64,000 bases of DNA from Aristolochia californica. Its lineage: Eukaryota > Streptophyta > Magnoliopsida > Piperales > Aristolochiaceae. Where the stretch lies: positions 2,734,501 through 2,798,500 of the forward strand of contig JARWKL010000005.1 of the NCBI GenBank assembly GCA_029961685.1, written 5' to 3'. Of the stretch, positions 1 through 12,800 are shown in pieces. The notes below the pieces were generated by a model. It was not told the origin of the DNA. It saw only the letters and a program-made list of their open reading frames with translations, and did no database searches. The translations under genes were made by a program, and so were the position numbers. Each line of letters starts with the position of its first letter. Within the stretch, counting starts at the first letter, position 1.

Positions 1-316
1 GTGACAACCAGAGGATAGTAATAAAACAAGGACATAACTCCTACTAATTTTTTGTATATCTAATTAAAAATTCCATTAAAGCCAGTCAACCGCCATTCAC
101 AAACCCTTAGTTTCCTTAAAATATACCCATTTGAATAAAAGGCGATAACCCAAAAAGTTCATCTTAAAAAAAAGTTAAGATAGATTAGCCGTGCTCGCTT
201 GTCTTAGCTCCCAGAAGCAAATTTCAAAAAATGAAAACAAAGGAAAATCCCAACTATGAAAATTTCAAATTTCCAGACCTGAAAGGAAAAGTAAAAGAAA
301 AGTCAGAATCACTTAC

Positions 317-565
317 AAGTGCTCTCCCAACAGTACTGTCTGCTGCAAAAATTAGTAGATCGGGAAAAACAGAAGCTCAAACCCCGATCCAATTCCCTCT
401 CTAGTAATGGGTAGCAGAAATCACCTCACTCAGACGGTGACATGACTGAGGAGAGAAACTACAAAAGAGGAAGAAACGTCTGACCGCCCTCCTTCATAAT
501 CGAAGATGGAGGCGGAGCATCGACCAGTTCGGCCAGTAAGTCATGGGGTTGACTAGTAGGTATCT
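317..565 (-). other. Possible 5' untranslated exon of a leftward gene
   Basis: Read on the minus strand, this stretch is less AT-rich than its surroundings and looks like a leader exon. It ends in a good splice donor (ACTT then GTAAGT, minus strand, positions 320 to 311), followed leftward by a pyrimidine-rich intron-like stretch. No coding start or protein family is recognisable before the window edge. It could be the 5' end of a gene transcribed off the left side, but composition and a single donor are the only support. Confidence 0.25.
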
Positions 566-2483
566 CTGCCCCACGTCAAATTTTGCGGGGTGACAACCGA
601 TGACGTGTAGGTTCGTCGTGGTATCCGGTTTGACTTCCTACCCGGATGGCTCGTGTGGTTTTTTTCACTAATATTCACCTTTTTATTTATTGGAATTTCA
701 TATTTACTCTTATTAAAACCTAATCTGGTTTAAATTGGACCCGAGTCTGGGTTGGGAACATTTTATACCAATCTCGAGTCGGCTCGGCTCGGAGCTGGTT
801 TAACTATAAAGAAAGGTTGTTCAACCCAAATGTCACTACATTTATATCCATATTTATCTCTAATATATCTAATCTATTTGTAAACAAAACAAAACCCCTA
901 ATCTTCCCTAGGCCTTATGAAGAGTCTAATATGCTTCTCATAAAAACTTAAATAAATGAGAACAAAGAATTACAAATTCGATTTTAATTTGAAAGCTGAT
1001 ACTATAAATGAAATTATACAAATTAAAATTTTAATAATTTGAAGATGGAAAAGGGAGATTTACCGACTCCCTCCTTTGTCTTTTTTGCCAATATATTAGA
1101 TCTTTTTTTTTACCATGTTCCATGAATTATACAAAATTAAAATTTAATATTTATTATTTTTATATGGAAATTTTCATAAAAAAACCTTCTTATCCTTAAG
1201 TTATTGGATTCATATCTGACTTTCATAATGGATGAACGATTTAAGTTCTAATGGATGTTTTTTTTTCGTGTTTGTTCAATAATATAGTCTATTCATGCGC
1301 TTAATTACATGTTTTTCGTATTACTTAAGATTTGTTTCTAAACTAAGTTTCCCGCTTATATGACTAAAACAACCTAAGCTTCAAGTTAAGAATTCATATA
1401 TGTCTATACAATAGAAGTTGAATTGTCGGACAGAGAAAAAAGTAATTATCAAAGAGTTGTTGGTTTGCTTATGAAAAAATGTTGGCACTTTATCACAAAA
1501 GCTAGACACTTAAACCTATCTCAGACTAGATTGACCTAACCTTAATCCATACCCAATGTTGAGCCCCAAAGGATATATCATAACAAGCAACTAAGTTTTT
1601 AAACTTTGTAGACAATGTTTTATCTCCTTTTTTATTAAGCTAATATATGTTTATACATGACGATTAATGTGCAAAATTGATTTTACAACCAAAGCTCAGA
1701 CACTAGTAATAACTTAAACAACAAACACAAAAGAAACAAGTAGCAATTTATAATAGTTCACAATCATCTTAGGGAATTGCTAATCCACTCCTAAGGTGTT
1801 TTGCACCTTGGAGTTTATGTAGAATATTAGGGTTGTTAAATGACACTTAGATCAAATTACCTCCAAGGGACTTAGACCACTTAGTTTACTACACAACTAA
1901 TTTATGATACACATCCTCACATAGGGATATGTAACACTGCCTGCCTACACAAGGTCTTATGGTTCAAACAATAGCAAACATGACTTCTCAACTATACCGG
2001 CTTTTCTCAATTAAATTAAGATGAGGATAGTCTTGCCTACACAAGACTTTGACCAATGTTTGTAAGGGTTGATTACTTAAATGTACCACAATAATACTTC
2101 TTAATTACAAATATACAAATCAAGATCGTAAAAATACATCAAATCCTACAGTGAATCTACCAAAACGTTCAATAGTTTAGTAATTCAACAATTTAAACTA
2201 AAAGTGCTAAAATAAAGGCTAAAAAAATTGGCTTTGAATGGAAGTCAATCAAATAAAGGTTTGGGGTGCAAAAGTTGAGCCAAAAGTGATGTTTAAAATC
2301 ACTTGACAATTAGAGATCTATGTATTCAATCAAGATTTTAAAAGACAAACACCAAAATACATAGTTCAATAGAAAACTATCAAATTCGATTTCCTCTTGA
2401 GCTTAGAAGGTGACACAATTTCTCAAAATCATGTGTGAGAGCTTAGAAGGCTTGGAAAATGCAGTCATTGAAGATTAATTAAT
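566..2483. other. AT-rich intergenic DNA
   Basis: No open frame, RNA gene or complete mobile element is recognised here. The only structured element seen is a short hairpin at 1787-1814 (11-bp stem with one bulged base and a loop of about 5 nt) of unknown meaning. The stretch at about 1780-2110 has the texture of a decayed retroelement, but no domain can be read. Confidence 0.5.
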
Positions 2484-2488
2484 GTTTG

Positions 2489-2570
2489 TGTTAAACACCT
2501 AGCCAATACTACCCAAAATACCGGCCTATTAGGAGCGGAAGACATAGGTACTTAACCCAGGACCATAACA
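2489..2570 (-). repeat. Left 82-bp LTR of TRIM copy 1
   Basis: This is the 3' LTR in element orientation. It aligns end to end with 2782-2863 without gaps. Confidence 0.88.
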
Positions 2571-2781
2571 TCACACCCATCGTCGCGAGGCCGACGGCCT
2601 ACATTGGAGACGGCCCACTTCTGACGACGGCCCATTCTAGCGACGGCCCTAAGGTGCGGGAACACACTCTGGTCGCCCCTTCCGCTAGGTCGCCCCCTCC
2701 GCCCAGGGCTACACACCTCCACACGCCATTTGCAGCACACGGGAATCGAACCCACGACGTAGCGCTAACTCTGATACCAAA

Positions 2782-2863
2782 TGTTAAATACCTAGTCAAT
2801 ACTACCTAAAAGACCGACCTGTTAGGAGCGGAAGACATATGTACTTAACCTAGGACCATAACA
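2782..2863 (-). repeat. Right 82-bp LTR of TRIM copy 1
   Basis: This is the 5' LTR in element orientation, adjacent to the Met-tRNA primer-binding site and followed by the target duplication GTTTG. Confidence 0.88.
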
Positions 2864-2868
2864 GTTTG

Positions 2869-4137
2869 AGGCACGTTGGGTTAAACAAAAAACTCCTCCA
2901 ATATTGAAAAAAAACTAATTTTTATAACTAAAAAATGATGTTTTAATATTTTACAAAGTTAAGACAAAATAGGTCCATTTTATTGGAATAATATGCATCA
3001 AAACCTATTTTTTTATTGAAAATAATGGTAAGTGACTTACAATGTTTTTAGATCTATAACTCTCAAATTAAGGCTTAGAAGACTTGTAAATTTGAATTTT
3101 TCTAACAAGTCATTAACCACATAGACTCTTTTTCATTAATCTGCTAGCTTCTGCAATGAATATGTGGTCAACTCCTTCAAAATGGTCTACTTCTTTTCAT
3201 TTTCTCAAAAATTTGTATATGTATGTGGTCAACTATAGCTCATGTAGTCAACTCCTTTTTTATTTTTATGATTTTTTTTTCTCATTGCATGTAGTTTACT
3301 ATTGACTCCTTTGCAAGTAGTCAACTCCTTTCATGAAATTCAATTTTTTTTTCTCGTAGTTGATTAATTTGCCCTTTTCTCTTTTTGCTTGTTCTCTATT
3401 GGCCATTTTGACGCCTAGGCGCACTATCTTCAACAGAGTGTGTTCTCTCTCTTGTTCACTCTAATAGTGCCACTCGGGCTGTTTAGATGTAATGGGTTAT
3501 TTATTTCCCTTTTTGTATGGGATATTTAGGTAGTCCTTAGCCGATTGAACAGATAGACTGCTAGAAATTTTCTTTGGGGGTTTTTTGAGGTGCAAAAAAT
3601 ATTTAATAAATATCATTAGTAACTTAAGTGTTTGTTATTATCAAAATGATCTCAACGGGGATCTTGAGACCAATAACTCCTCCCCCTTCTCTAGACATAC
3701 ACATATAGAGGGGGCTGCCACCCCTCCTTTTCTTCGATAGAGGAGAAGGATCTTTCGATTTAAATTTTTATTTTTAATAAATAATGGTATTTATACTATG
3801 TTAAGTGATTGTCAAATCCAATTAGAGAAGATTCTTTAAATTATAAATTTTTTAATTTTTTTTATAAATATTAATATTAATATTAATATGATGTTAAGTG
3901 AATGTTAAATCCAATTGACTCAGGTTTAACTAGACTAAGTTAATTTTTGCCCTAAATTGAGTAGAGGCCTTGCCATGCATGTGCTTAGGTCAGTACTAGC
4001 AGTAATCGGAACGTGGAACGGTATTCGATTATCCGTTTTACAGTTTCCTAGTTGAATACCACTTCATCTGGTTCCCGACTTCCTGTTCCTCTTACAAGTT
4101 GGGGGGGCTGGCCTCTCTGTAGGGTAGTGGAACGACC
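2869..4137. other. Intergenic DNA and MAGO promoter side
   Basis: AT-rich sequence without a recognisable gene. Around 3150-3330 a short phrase resembling GTAGTCAACTCCTT recurs several times with variation. The last 100 to 150 bases before 4138 are less AT-rich and should hold the MAGO leader and core promoter; no clear TATA box was identified. Confidence 0.5.
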
Positions 4138-7100
4138 ATGGCTGCGGACGATCAAGGGGAGTTCTACCTTCGTTACTACGTCGGCCATAAGGGCAAGTTC
4201 GGCCACGAGTTTCTAGAGTTCGAGTTTCGGCCTGATGGCAAGCTCCGTTATGCCAACAATTCGAATTACAAGAACGATACTATGATTCGGAAAGAAGTAT
4301 TTTTAACGCCTGCCGTTCTGAAAGAATGCCGAAGAATCATAGCTGAGAGCGAGGTTGTAGTTCACTTTGTTTCGGTTTTTTCTTCTATGTGTGTATTTGT
4401 GTGTGTTTTTTTTCTCTCTCTCCCCTTCTAGAATAACCTATCGTTCCATGATATTCATATTTGGCTTTGGTATTTTGGTTATGAATTTGAAGATAATGAA
4501 GGAGGACGATAATAACTGGCCGGAGCCGGACCGTGTCGGGCGGCAAGAGCTGGAGATTGTGATGGGGAACGAGCATATCTCTTTTACTACTTCAAAAATA
4601 GGGTCTCTTGTTGATGTTCAGAGTAGCAAAGATCCTGAAGGGCTTCGTATTTTCTATTACCTTGTTCAGGTTGGTAGTAACGCATAAACTTTTTCTTTCT
4701 TTCTTTTTTCCCTCTTTTATGTTCAAGCTTTATCTGTTCTTCCATAAAAAAGAAAAAAAAAAAAAAAAAAGCTTTATCTGTTTTCTTTAGACGATTGTCC
4801 TTGGTTGTCTTTTCATTTAAAATTTTGGATTTCATAGGGATGGCATTTGGTTTTGTGAGGAATAATTTCCTCAGAGCTGTAGTAAGTTTCTGCGCTGGTT
4901 ATTCCTCAGTTTCTCTTTGCCGACGGGGTCGTTGGCCAGTTCCTAACAATTTTGTCGGCTGGTTGTTAAAACCTAATATTTCTTAATGATTGGATGGTTC
5001 AGGCATATAAATTGTACTGCTAATTTTGCACTTAAGAACGATTAAGACAAATTGCTAATATATTTGGACAAGGTTTGCCACTTGAGCTTGGTGAGGATTT
5101 GAAAAATCTCACAAGAGAACTTCTGGTGAGAATAGTCCCACATGAATTTATGGTGTCTGTCAACCTAAATAAGAACTTGGGTTGGACATCTCTTCTCTAA
5201 GTTTATACTGTTGAGTTGGATGCATTTTTGCATGGTATAGGAGCCTGGTACAATGTGCCTCCATCCAATGTGATCCTTGAGTTTTGGGCTATGAAGAATG
5301 CTTGCATTCAGAGGAGAATCAGGCATATGTGGAGCTCAGATAATCTCTCCTTGAGTACAGTCTGATAGATTTACTGCAGTAATTCAACCATGTGATTTTA
5401 TTTAATGTGCTGCCAATCTATGTTCATACAAAAGAGTCACTCATATTATAATTCTGATACCGAAAAGTCTTTGTAACTTCAATCTGGAAATAGAGATCAA
5501 TCAAGATTAACCGACATGGACTGTACTACATGAATACAACTAAATATTTTTTTTTTAAGAATCTCTCTCATATTTCTGTTTATACACTTTGGTAACAAGA
5601 TGTATCTTGAATTCAAGTTGTTAGGATGCCAGGTAAATGATGAAGACTCAACAGCAACCAATAATACATTTACCATTTGGCAGGAGTGTCAGGTCCACCA
5701 TTTTTTTTTTTTTTAAAGGAGTGTGCAGTCTAACATTTTTCTCTTGTACGAGGCTGCCATTTCCTCTTCTATAGTTGCATTCCAACCAGAATGAGAAAAG
5801 GCCTTTACAGGATTTCTTGAATAGAAGTAGAATCTAAAGAATAACCAAAAAAATGGAAAGCAGGAGAGAATAATTAGTCAACACATTTTCTGCACTAGGA
5901 TACTCTCAGTTGACTATTGTTCCTCATGAAGAGCAATAGGGCAATCATGCAAAGCTGGTCCAAACAGACTTGTGGGGCATCATATGGAAGAGATGGTGAT
6001 GATGACAGAGATCAAGATTCACCTACCTAGCAGATGATGGCAAAGTAGGAGGACTAAAAGAACCCTTATCTTCTAGAATCACACTATCTGGTTGTTACTT
6101 CTTTGTCCTCAGGTAGATTTGGAGTTGCTTTGGAGGGTCTGCATAAGAAGGAATCATGCAAAATGAAACTACTAGATGAGGTTGCTCCTTTGGCCTCTTG
6201 CAATTTGCTTCTAGTACGACCTTGGCTTATTTCAACATTAATTCTCTTCATAAAAAAATTGGATTAAGAAACCGTTTTTGTGTTGAAAACTAAACCCACC
6301 TATCTTTCTTTGGAGATATAGTTTTCTATATGAAGTCGTGTTATTGATGACACAAATAATCAGAAGATTGAAGCTTTTTTGTTGTCGCTAGTAACTTTCC
6401 TTTGTCTGGCTTTCACTACTTCCAATTAAATTAAAAGTTTTATGGCATTGGAAAGTGGATTTATAAAGTTTTTGTTGAGAGGGAAAATGTCTCACACTAA
6501 AAAATGAAAAGAAAAATTAATGGGTTGTAAGGTTGGGCAATAAGCCTCCTAAGTGGCTAGCCTTTTTGGGATGGAACCCAACTCAACCCAAAAACTCAAC
6601 ATGGTATCAGAACAGGTTCTGTGTTTGGGCCAAGCTCCAATTTTTGCTCCTTAGGTTACATGTGCTTGTGGGTTTCATAGAGGAGTCTGTATGCTCCATT
6701 AAGAGAGTTTGTGCCCCATTAGAAGGTTTGTGCCCACGTCTCGGGCCCGTTATGTGTAAACCTGGACGTGAAGGGGATTGTTGAGTGGGAAAAAGTTTCA
6801 TACTGAAAAATGAGAAGAAAATTTAATGGGTTATACGGTTGAATAATAGACCTCCCAAGTGACTAGTCATTTTGGAATAGAACTGGGCTCAACCTCAAAA
6901 CGCAACAATTTTCCAACAAGGTATTAATTTGTATACAAAATTAGAGGGAAATTTAAAAATGAGACAACAAGTTGGCTTGGCTTCCATTATGAAGTAGGAA
7001 GTCTCTCACATGGAGCAAACTAGGTTAGGAGTAGAAGTTACTTAGAGGTAGGAAATTACTTAGAAGTAGAAAGTTGTTTAATTTTGTTTTCTGGTTTTCT

Positions 7101-8303
7101 ATAGGGATTGTAATTAATTCTTATTTAAGGAGAAGATCCAAAACAACTTGTCTACTCATCAATAGCAGTTCCATCTGTTCAAGAATTTTATTGGCAACAC
7201 ACTGCAGGAGAAATGTTTTGATGTATAAAATTTCAGAGATGGATTGAAATAGATTAAATTCAGGTTGGACATCCCTTGACACTATGAAATGTGGCTAGGA
7301 ATCACATAAAGATGAGAATGTACTAAACCCCTTTGTTTCCAGCTTAATTTGTTCCAATTGGGGTGGCTTCCCCTGTTATTCTATCGAAATACTTGAAGAC
7401 TTTTGAGCTCCATTTTGTTAAGGCCCTCCAGGTACCCTCTATTACAGGTCACTAACCCATGATACCTTTTCTCTTCTTATAAAAGAGGATCTTATGTAGG
7501 ATGGCAGTTGTTGATGGCCTTCTCTGGAGCTTTATGAAACTCTCACCAAATAAATGATGGAATTCTTCAATTGCAAGAAACAAATTTGTGAACAAAAGAC
7601 AACTGAAAAATGTCCCTTTGGCTGATGTGATTCATCTAAGGCAGAGTTCTGTGTGTTCTTTTGTTTTCGTGTTTTCTAGGAGGATTATTCTTGTCCATTA
7701 GTGGTTAGGGGGGGACTCTTCAGTGTAATTGTTTCTTGATTTATTACTAGTAATAAACCCCCGGGAGGTTTTCTTCACATTATGAGATTGAGGAGATTTG
7801 TTTCGTTGGGTTCATGCAATTCATTGAGCTAATTTAATGGCAACTTCCCTTGCGTGTCAATTGTCAAAGAGTTACTTTGATAGTTTACGGGGAACTAATG
7901 TTCGTTTTTTGCTAGTTTTCTTCTCTATTTTTTTATGCTTTGGTTAATCTTTAGCCCCATTCTTTGTATTCTTTATTTTTTTCTATGAAATTCTCATTAT
8001 TCTCATAAATTAAAACCTGAAAATTGTAATTCCTTTATCTGAATATACTTTCATCGACTCTTATGCCTTCTACTGAATTTTCTCTTTTTCCAGTAGTCCA
8101 AACTCATTCGGACAGCTTGCAGCATGACACTTGGAAAATTTCTTTTCTCAATATGGCTGTATATACTATTCCTTGATTGACTGATAATTTTATGGGGTTA
8201 ATTCTGATAATGTTATCTGTCTGCTGGTGGCATGTGGTTGCAGGACTTGAAGTGCTTCGTGTTCTCTCTTATTGGCCTCCATTTTAAGATCAAGCCCATC
8301 TAG
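4138..8303 (+). CDS. MAGO: MAGO NASHI, exon-junction-complex core protein
   Basis: Three coding exons (4138-4353, 4493-4669, 8244-8303) give a complete 150-residue protein, the usual family length. Exon 1 carries the near-invariant N-terminus ([20 protein letters not shown]), exon 2 begins [14 protein letters not shown] and contains [15 protein letters not shown], and exon 3 ends [13 protein letters not shown]. All junctions are GT-AG and phase 0. MAGO binds Y14 to form the heterodimer that locks eIF4A3 on spliced mRNA just upstream of exon junctions; the complex acts in mRNA export, localisation, translation and nonsense-mediated decay. The start is the first ATG and gives the expected N-terminus. 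Intron 2 is long (3574 nt) and contains a TRIM element at 6473-6907. No disabling change is visible, so the gene should be functional. Confidence 0.96.
6473..6907 (+). mobile_element. TRIM element, 129-bp LTR family, in MAGO intron 2
   Basis: Two direct repeats of exactly 129 bp (6473-6601 and 6779-6907) start TGTTGAG and end CAACA. A primer-binding site TGGTATCAGAAC (6602-6613) directly follows the first repeat, and a purine tract GTGAAGGGGA (6768-6777) directly precedes the second. The 177-bp interior encodes nothing. Flanking pentamers GTTTT and ATTTT are consistent with a 5-bp target duplication carrying one mutation. The repeats differ at roughly a fifth of positions, so this is an old, inert insertion. 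It lies in the sense orientation within MAGO intron 2. Confidence 0.85.
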
Positions 8304-9199
8304 ATCTCAGCCAAAATTGTTCTCTTTAACATTGCACATTATTAAGTTGAAGGTTGTGAATGTATCAGTTAGATTTACTGGGACTAGGACTAGCTTTTAC
8401 TGATTGTGAGGTTTCATTTGCTGTTGAACTTTTTTGCACAGTTAAAAGAGGATGCTCCTCCATTAGCTCTGGATGAAGTATGAACCCTACCTTAATTGTA
8501 ATTTTTAGCAGCTGTTTAATTGTTTTTGAATCAGTAACCTCTTCCTTTTCAAGTTTAAATAAGGTAAACAAATTGAAGTTGATTGTGGTTATTTTCTGAA
8601 ATAATGATGTTATAATTGATTAAAACAAACTAGTAAAGTTTTGCTTCAGGAATAGAGGCTTCTGTTGCTAAAGTGATTCACAATAGGCCATAAAACGCTC
8701 TCTGAGAGCCTTCAAACTTGCCTAAGACAAGATGATTTTCGTTTTCAGTTTCTTCTCAAAAGCTTTCTCAGCTCAGAGCCAACACCCTGCATAGAACCAC
8801 ATCATGTTACCTAAAAGATGGAAACTGAGATAAACCACATTTAACCCATTGATGATTGAGAGTTCTAACTTTAAATAATAATTTAGTTAAAACTGATTAT
8901 TAAAAAGTAAAGGAGGATAATGATTGCTTGAAGTATCATCAACTACGCTTTGGTCTTCCATTATTCCATTAGTAGAATAGACAGTTTAAATTGAGAGAGA
9001 TTATTCAAATATTCAAGCAAGCAGGCGTTAAATTGCAACACAATCAGATAAGATCTGGTATCAGAGTAATTCAAGAATAATGACTTAAATGAGGAAATCA
9101 TAGACAGGTAGCTCCAACATAAATAAAACCTACCACAAGAGAGTTTCTAACGCAGCTCAACACCAAGACTCCTACAATAGCACTCAAATCATGGAGATA
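8304..9199. other. MAGO 3' flank and intergenic DNA
   Basis: The first few hundred bases should include the MAGO 3' untranslated region. No further gene is seen. A Met-tRNA primer-binding-like phrase GGTATCAGAG near 9058 hints at a decayed LTR element, but no paired LTR was found. Confidence 0.4.
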
Positions 9200-9810
9200 G
9201 TGATAGCGTATGAATCTTAATTGTTGAAATACATGTAAGGGTAGTTTTGTTATTTTACAGAGAATTTTACCACCATTGCTGGTCACTGGGGTCATCATTC
9301 ATTGCCTTGGTTCCCAAGAAAACCAGCACTGAGCACCCATGCAACTTCAGACCTATTAGCATCACCACAAGCACCTACAAAATTATTGCACGGCTGCTGG
9401 CTAATCGACTAAGGAAGGTCCTACCGCAGATTATTCACCTTGTTAGAGTGCCTTCATCCAAGGTCGAATCATCCTCAACTCAGCAATGGCTGTGCATGAG
9501 CTCCTTGACTCTTTCAAGCACTCAAAACTTCCAAGATTTGCTCTCTAACTGGATTTTGAGAAAGTTTTTGACTGCGGCAACTGGAAGCTCTTGGATCATT
9601 TGTTCGGGCAAATGGGCTTTGGTATTTGCTGGTGTTTTTGGATGCGTAGCTGTGTCTCCTTGGCCTCCTCCATCCTGGTTAATGGCAACTCTTGCGGTCA
9701 CTTTCATGACACCCGAGGGATCAGGCAAGGTGACCCCTTATCACCCTTCCTATTCACCATTGTCGCGGAAATCGGCTATGAAAGATATGAAGCCCTTGCA
9801 TAAGAGCGAA
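9200..9810 (+). pseudogene. LINE reverse-transcriptase fragment
   Basis: In shifting frames the plus strand reads typical plant L1-type non-LTR reverse-transcriptase phrases: FIALVPKK then FRPISI, KIIARLLANRL, and, in another frame near 9591-9803, ILVNG followed by GIRQGDPLSPFLF. These are the finger and palm motifs before the catalytic FADD box, which is not seen. The reading frame changes at least once, so the copy is dead. Sequence related to the 3' half of such an element reappears after 12961, suggesting that the copia remnant between them was inserted into the LINE or that the pieces were rearranged. Confidence 0.75.
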
Positions 9811-9822
9811 AAATTCAGCTAT

Positions 9823-12800
9823 TGTTGAATTCGAAACACCAAGACCTGCATAGGAGGATTTGATGCTAAGCTAAGACCAGGGCTTACTAATATTAAATAA
9901 ATTCCGAGGCAAGAATCTGATCCAATGAATCTCTAAACACTCCTCCAATACCCAAAGGACAAGAATTTCTAGTGAAGAACCCGCTAAACTCAGAAGTCTT
10001 TCTCTCCTTTCTTTCTTGCATCCTTCTTCCCTATTTCATCTCTCTTATTTTTATACGGTATCAGAGCATAATATCCACTAGAGTAAAGTTCTAAGCAATC
10101 TCTCGTCTCCTTCTCAATCTACACCATCTCCACAAAGGGTATTCTCCAATTCTCTGCTGATTGGAGTTAAAGGTTAGCCTTTTTTTTACCTATTTTGTGC
10201 CATAATCCTAGGGTTGATAACTAGCGCTGCCTATTTAGCAATTATTTTTGGTTTATGTGTCCCTAGAGAGTTGCTAAAGGCTACCTTTCTGTTATTGTAC
10301 TTGTGCACAAACTCCCAGATCCGTACCTGGGGTCTGTGTTATCCTCTGATTTGGGTGGATTTGTGTGATCTGAGGTGATTTCCTACTATTACAATCTATA
10401 TCGTACTTGTTGTGGTTGTTAACTAGTTCATGCCCTAAATTTCTCCATCCTATGTAGGCCTTCATTATTTGCTCAGGCTACATGGTGTATCTGTGTGGTT
10501 CTTTGTTAAATTTTTTTGTTGTTGGACTGTAGTTTCTTGAGATTATTTGAAGACCCTTAAGAAATAGTCATCTCTGATTTGGGAAAAGTCACTTCGGTGA
10601 AAGAAGGTGTTCATTCAGAATGGGAAATACAATTGTTATTACTAAGGTGAAGTTGAGTGGCTCAAATTACTTGACTTGGGCCAGGTTTTGAAGGCCAAAA
10701 GGAAAGCAATATATTGTGAGGGATGATCCTTCACAGCCACTAACGGATAATTGGGAGGGTGAGCACCATTAGGTTATGACCTCGATGCTCAATAGAATGG
10801 GTATAAAGTTCAAAAGACAGGGCATGAATTGTGAGACTCCCAAGCAAATTTGGGTTGTTCTTGAGTCACTATGTGCTCAAGAGAGTAACTTATCAAGAGT
10901 ATATCAGCTATACACTGAGCTATTTGTCTTCATGAGGGGGGATCAATCTGTGGTAGATTATTTCGATGGGCTACAGGGGCTTTTAGAGAAGATTGAAATT
11001 TGTCACCCATTTACTATAAATGAAACAGTTCTTCGAAAGCGGCATGGTGAGTTGTTTGTGGCTGAGTTCCTATGGTGTGAGCTCGGAGTATGATGCCTTT
11101 CGGGCCTGGATTCTTACAACTGATCTGCCATCTCTCATTAAGGTGTTTAATCGGGTTAATTAGGCTGATGTAGCTGTAGTAGTAAGGAGAATAAAGAAAG
11201 AGAAGAAGTTGCTCTTATTATTCGCTAAACACAACAATGTTCAAAGAGTACCTATAGGCATGGCCAAAGTGGATGTGGTCAACATAGAGATGCCTCTGGT
11301 CATTGAGAAGGCAATTGTGAGAGGCAGTGTGCCAATTGTAGTGTACCAATCACTACTCAGACAAGTGCTGGGATAAGTATAGTAAGCTTGCATGTGCACA
11401 CTCAAATGTGACGGAAAGTGGACAATCTTTGACTACTAGTATAGTTGACATTCTCCCTTGTAGTGCTTCATAACATTCTTTCTTAATCATTGCGTGTTTC
11501 AGGACCTTCAAACAAGGAGGGCGATTGGTTCTAGGAGTGAGAATAGAAGCCTCTACTACTTGGAAGGTTCCATCCATCAGTCACCCTCAACACTAGACAA
11601 CAAAATCTTCTTTCCAATAACACTTGAGGCTAGGACATCCATCCACAGAGAAGCTCGAACAGTTGTTTCCAGAGTTACTCTCCACATTGTCTTTTTGGTG
11701 TGATTTGTGTTAGCTTGGAAAGCGCCATATAACATTTTTTCCTTTTTGTCCAGACGGTAGCCATAGTTTATTTGAAAATTTTCATTCAAATGTATGGGGT
11801 CCATATCAAGTTCCCAGTCTTTTCGATTATTAGTATTTTGTTTCCTTTATTGATGATTACAATAAGGTCACTTGGGTATCTCCTTTAGGAGCAATTTGAT
11901 TTTTCTTTTATGTATTTCTTAAGTTTTATAATGAAATAAAAAATCAGCTTGGTGCTCACTTCGTGTCCTGTGCACTGATAACGGACTTGAGTTCTTGAAC
12001 AATAAGTTTGTTTCCTTTTTTACTATCCATGATATTCTTCACCAGTCATCATGTGTGTATACGCCTGAACAAAATGGTGTAACCGACAGGAAGAATCACC
12101 ACTTACTTGAAGTTGCATGCACAATGATGATCCAAATGAGAGCTCCTAAACATTATTAAAATGATGTTGTTTTGACAGTTTTTTTCTTGATTAATAGGAT
12201 GTGGACAAATACCATTACAAGTTCTCAAGCCTGATAGTGATTTGTTTCCTCTCTGTCTGTGTGAATAGGGTATAAGTGCTAATGTCCATCTACTAGGAAA
12301 ACTTGTGTCTCAACAATTGTTACCTTTTTTGAAAATGCTCCATTCTTTTCCCAGTCAATTAACCTGATGTTCTTACTATGGGTGTTGATGTTGTTGCTTT
12401 GCTTCTTATAAAGATGCTCATAGTATTGTACCAATTCTTGTGGTTATTTTGAAGTCACCAAAGTCATTGCAGGTATACAAACGACAAACACCTTCCAAGG
12501 CTACAACTTTAGGCCCCCTCTTCTACCCATGCCAGTGTCTTCCTCATCCACTGCTCCTAAGGTAAGTGATCTACATCTCCAGGTTTCTCTTCACAAGGCT
12601 ATTCGTGCTTGTACCCAAAAAGGTACCAAACACCCTATTTCCAAATTTGTTGTTGACAACTTGTATGCTCACAGTAAAACTGTTTCATTATCTTTGTCCT
12701 ACTACTCTATCCCTTCTTTTGTGCAAGAAGCATCGTCATACGTCTTTGGAAATAGGCCATGGATGTTGAGATGGAAACCTTGACTATTAGAGGAGCATGA

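Larger units (their letters stand above)
2489..2863 (-). mobile_element. TRIM element, 82-bp LTR family, copy 1
   Basis: This is a terminal-repeat retrotransposon in miniature, 375 bp long. Two direct repeats of exactly 82 bp (2489-2570 and 2782-2863) both begin TGTTAA and end AACA, and differ at about nine positions. A primer-binding site matching the 3' end of initiator Met-tRNA (TGGTATCAGAG on the minus strand, plus 2769-2779) lies two bases inside the right repeat, so the element reads on the minus strand. A perfect 5-bp target duplication GTTTG flanks it (2484-2488 and 2864-2868). The roughly 210-bp interior is GC-rich with no coding capacity. A second member of the family lies at 45666-45971. 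Confidence 0.88.

Noticed and set aside
2741..2760. tRNA gene suggested by the GGTTCGATTCC arm on the minus strand
   Set aside because: No acceptor stem, anticodon arm or D arm can be folded around it. It is better explained as part of the TRIM interior.
4587..4835. Minus-strand 82-codon frame and plus frames 4608-4986 around MAGO exon 2
   Set aside because: They overlap the real MAGO exon and its intron, include translated poly-A/T, and match nothing.
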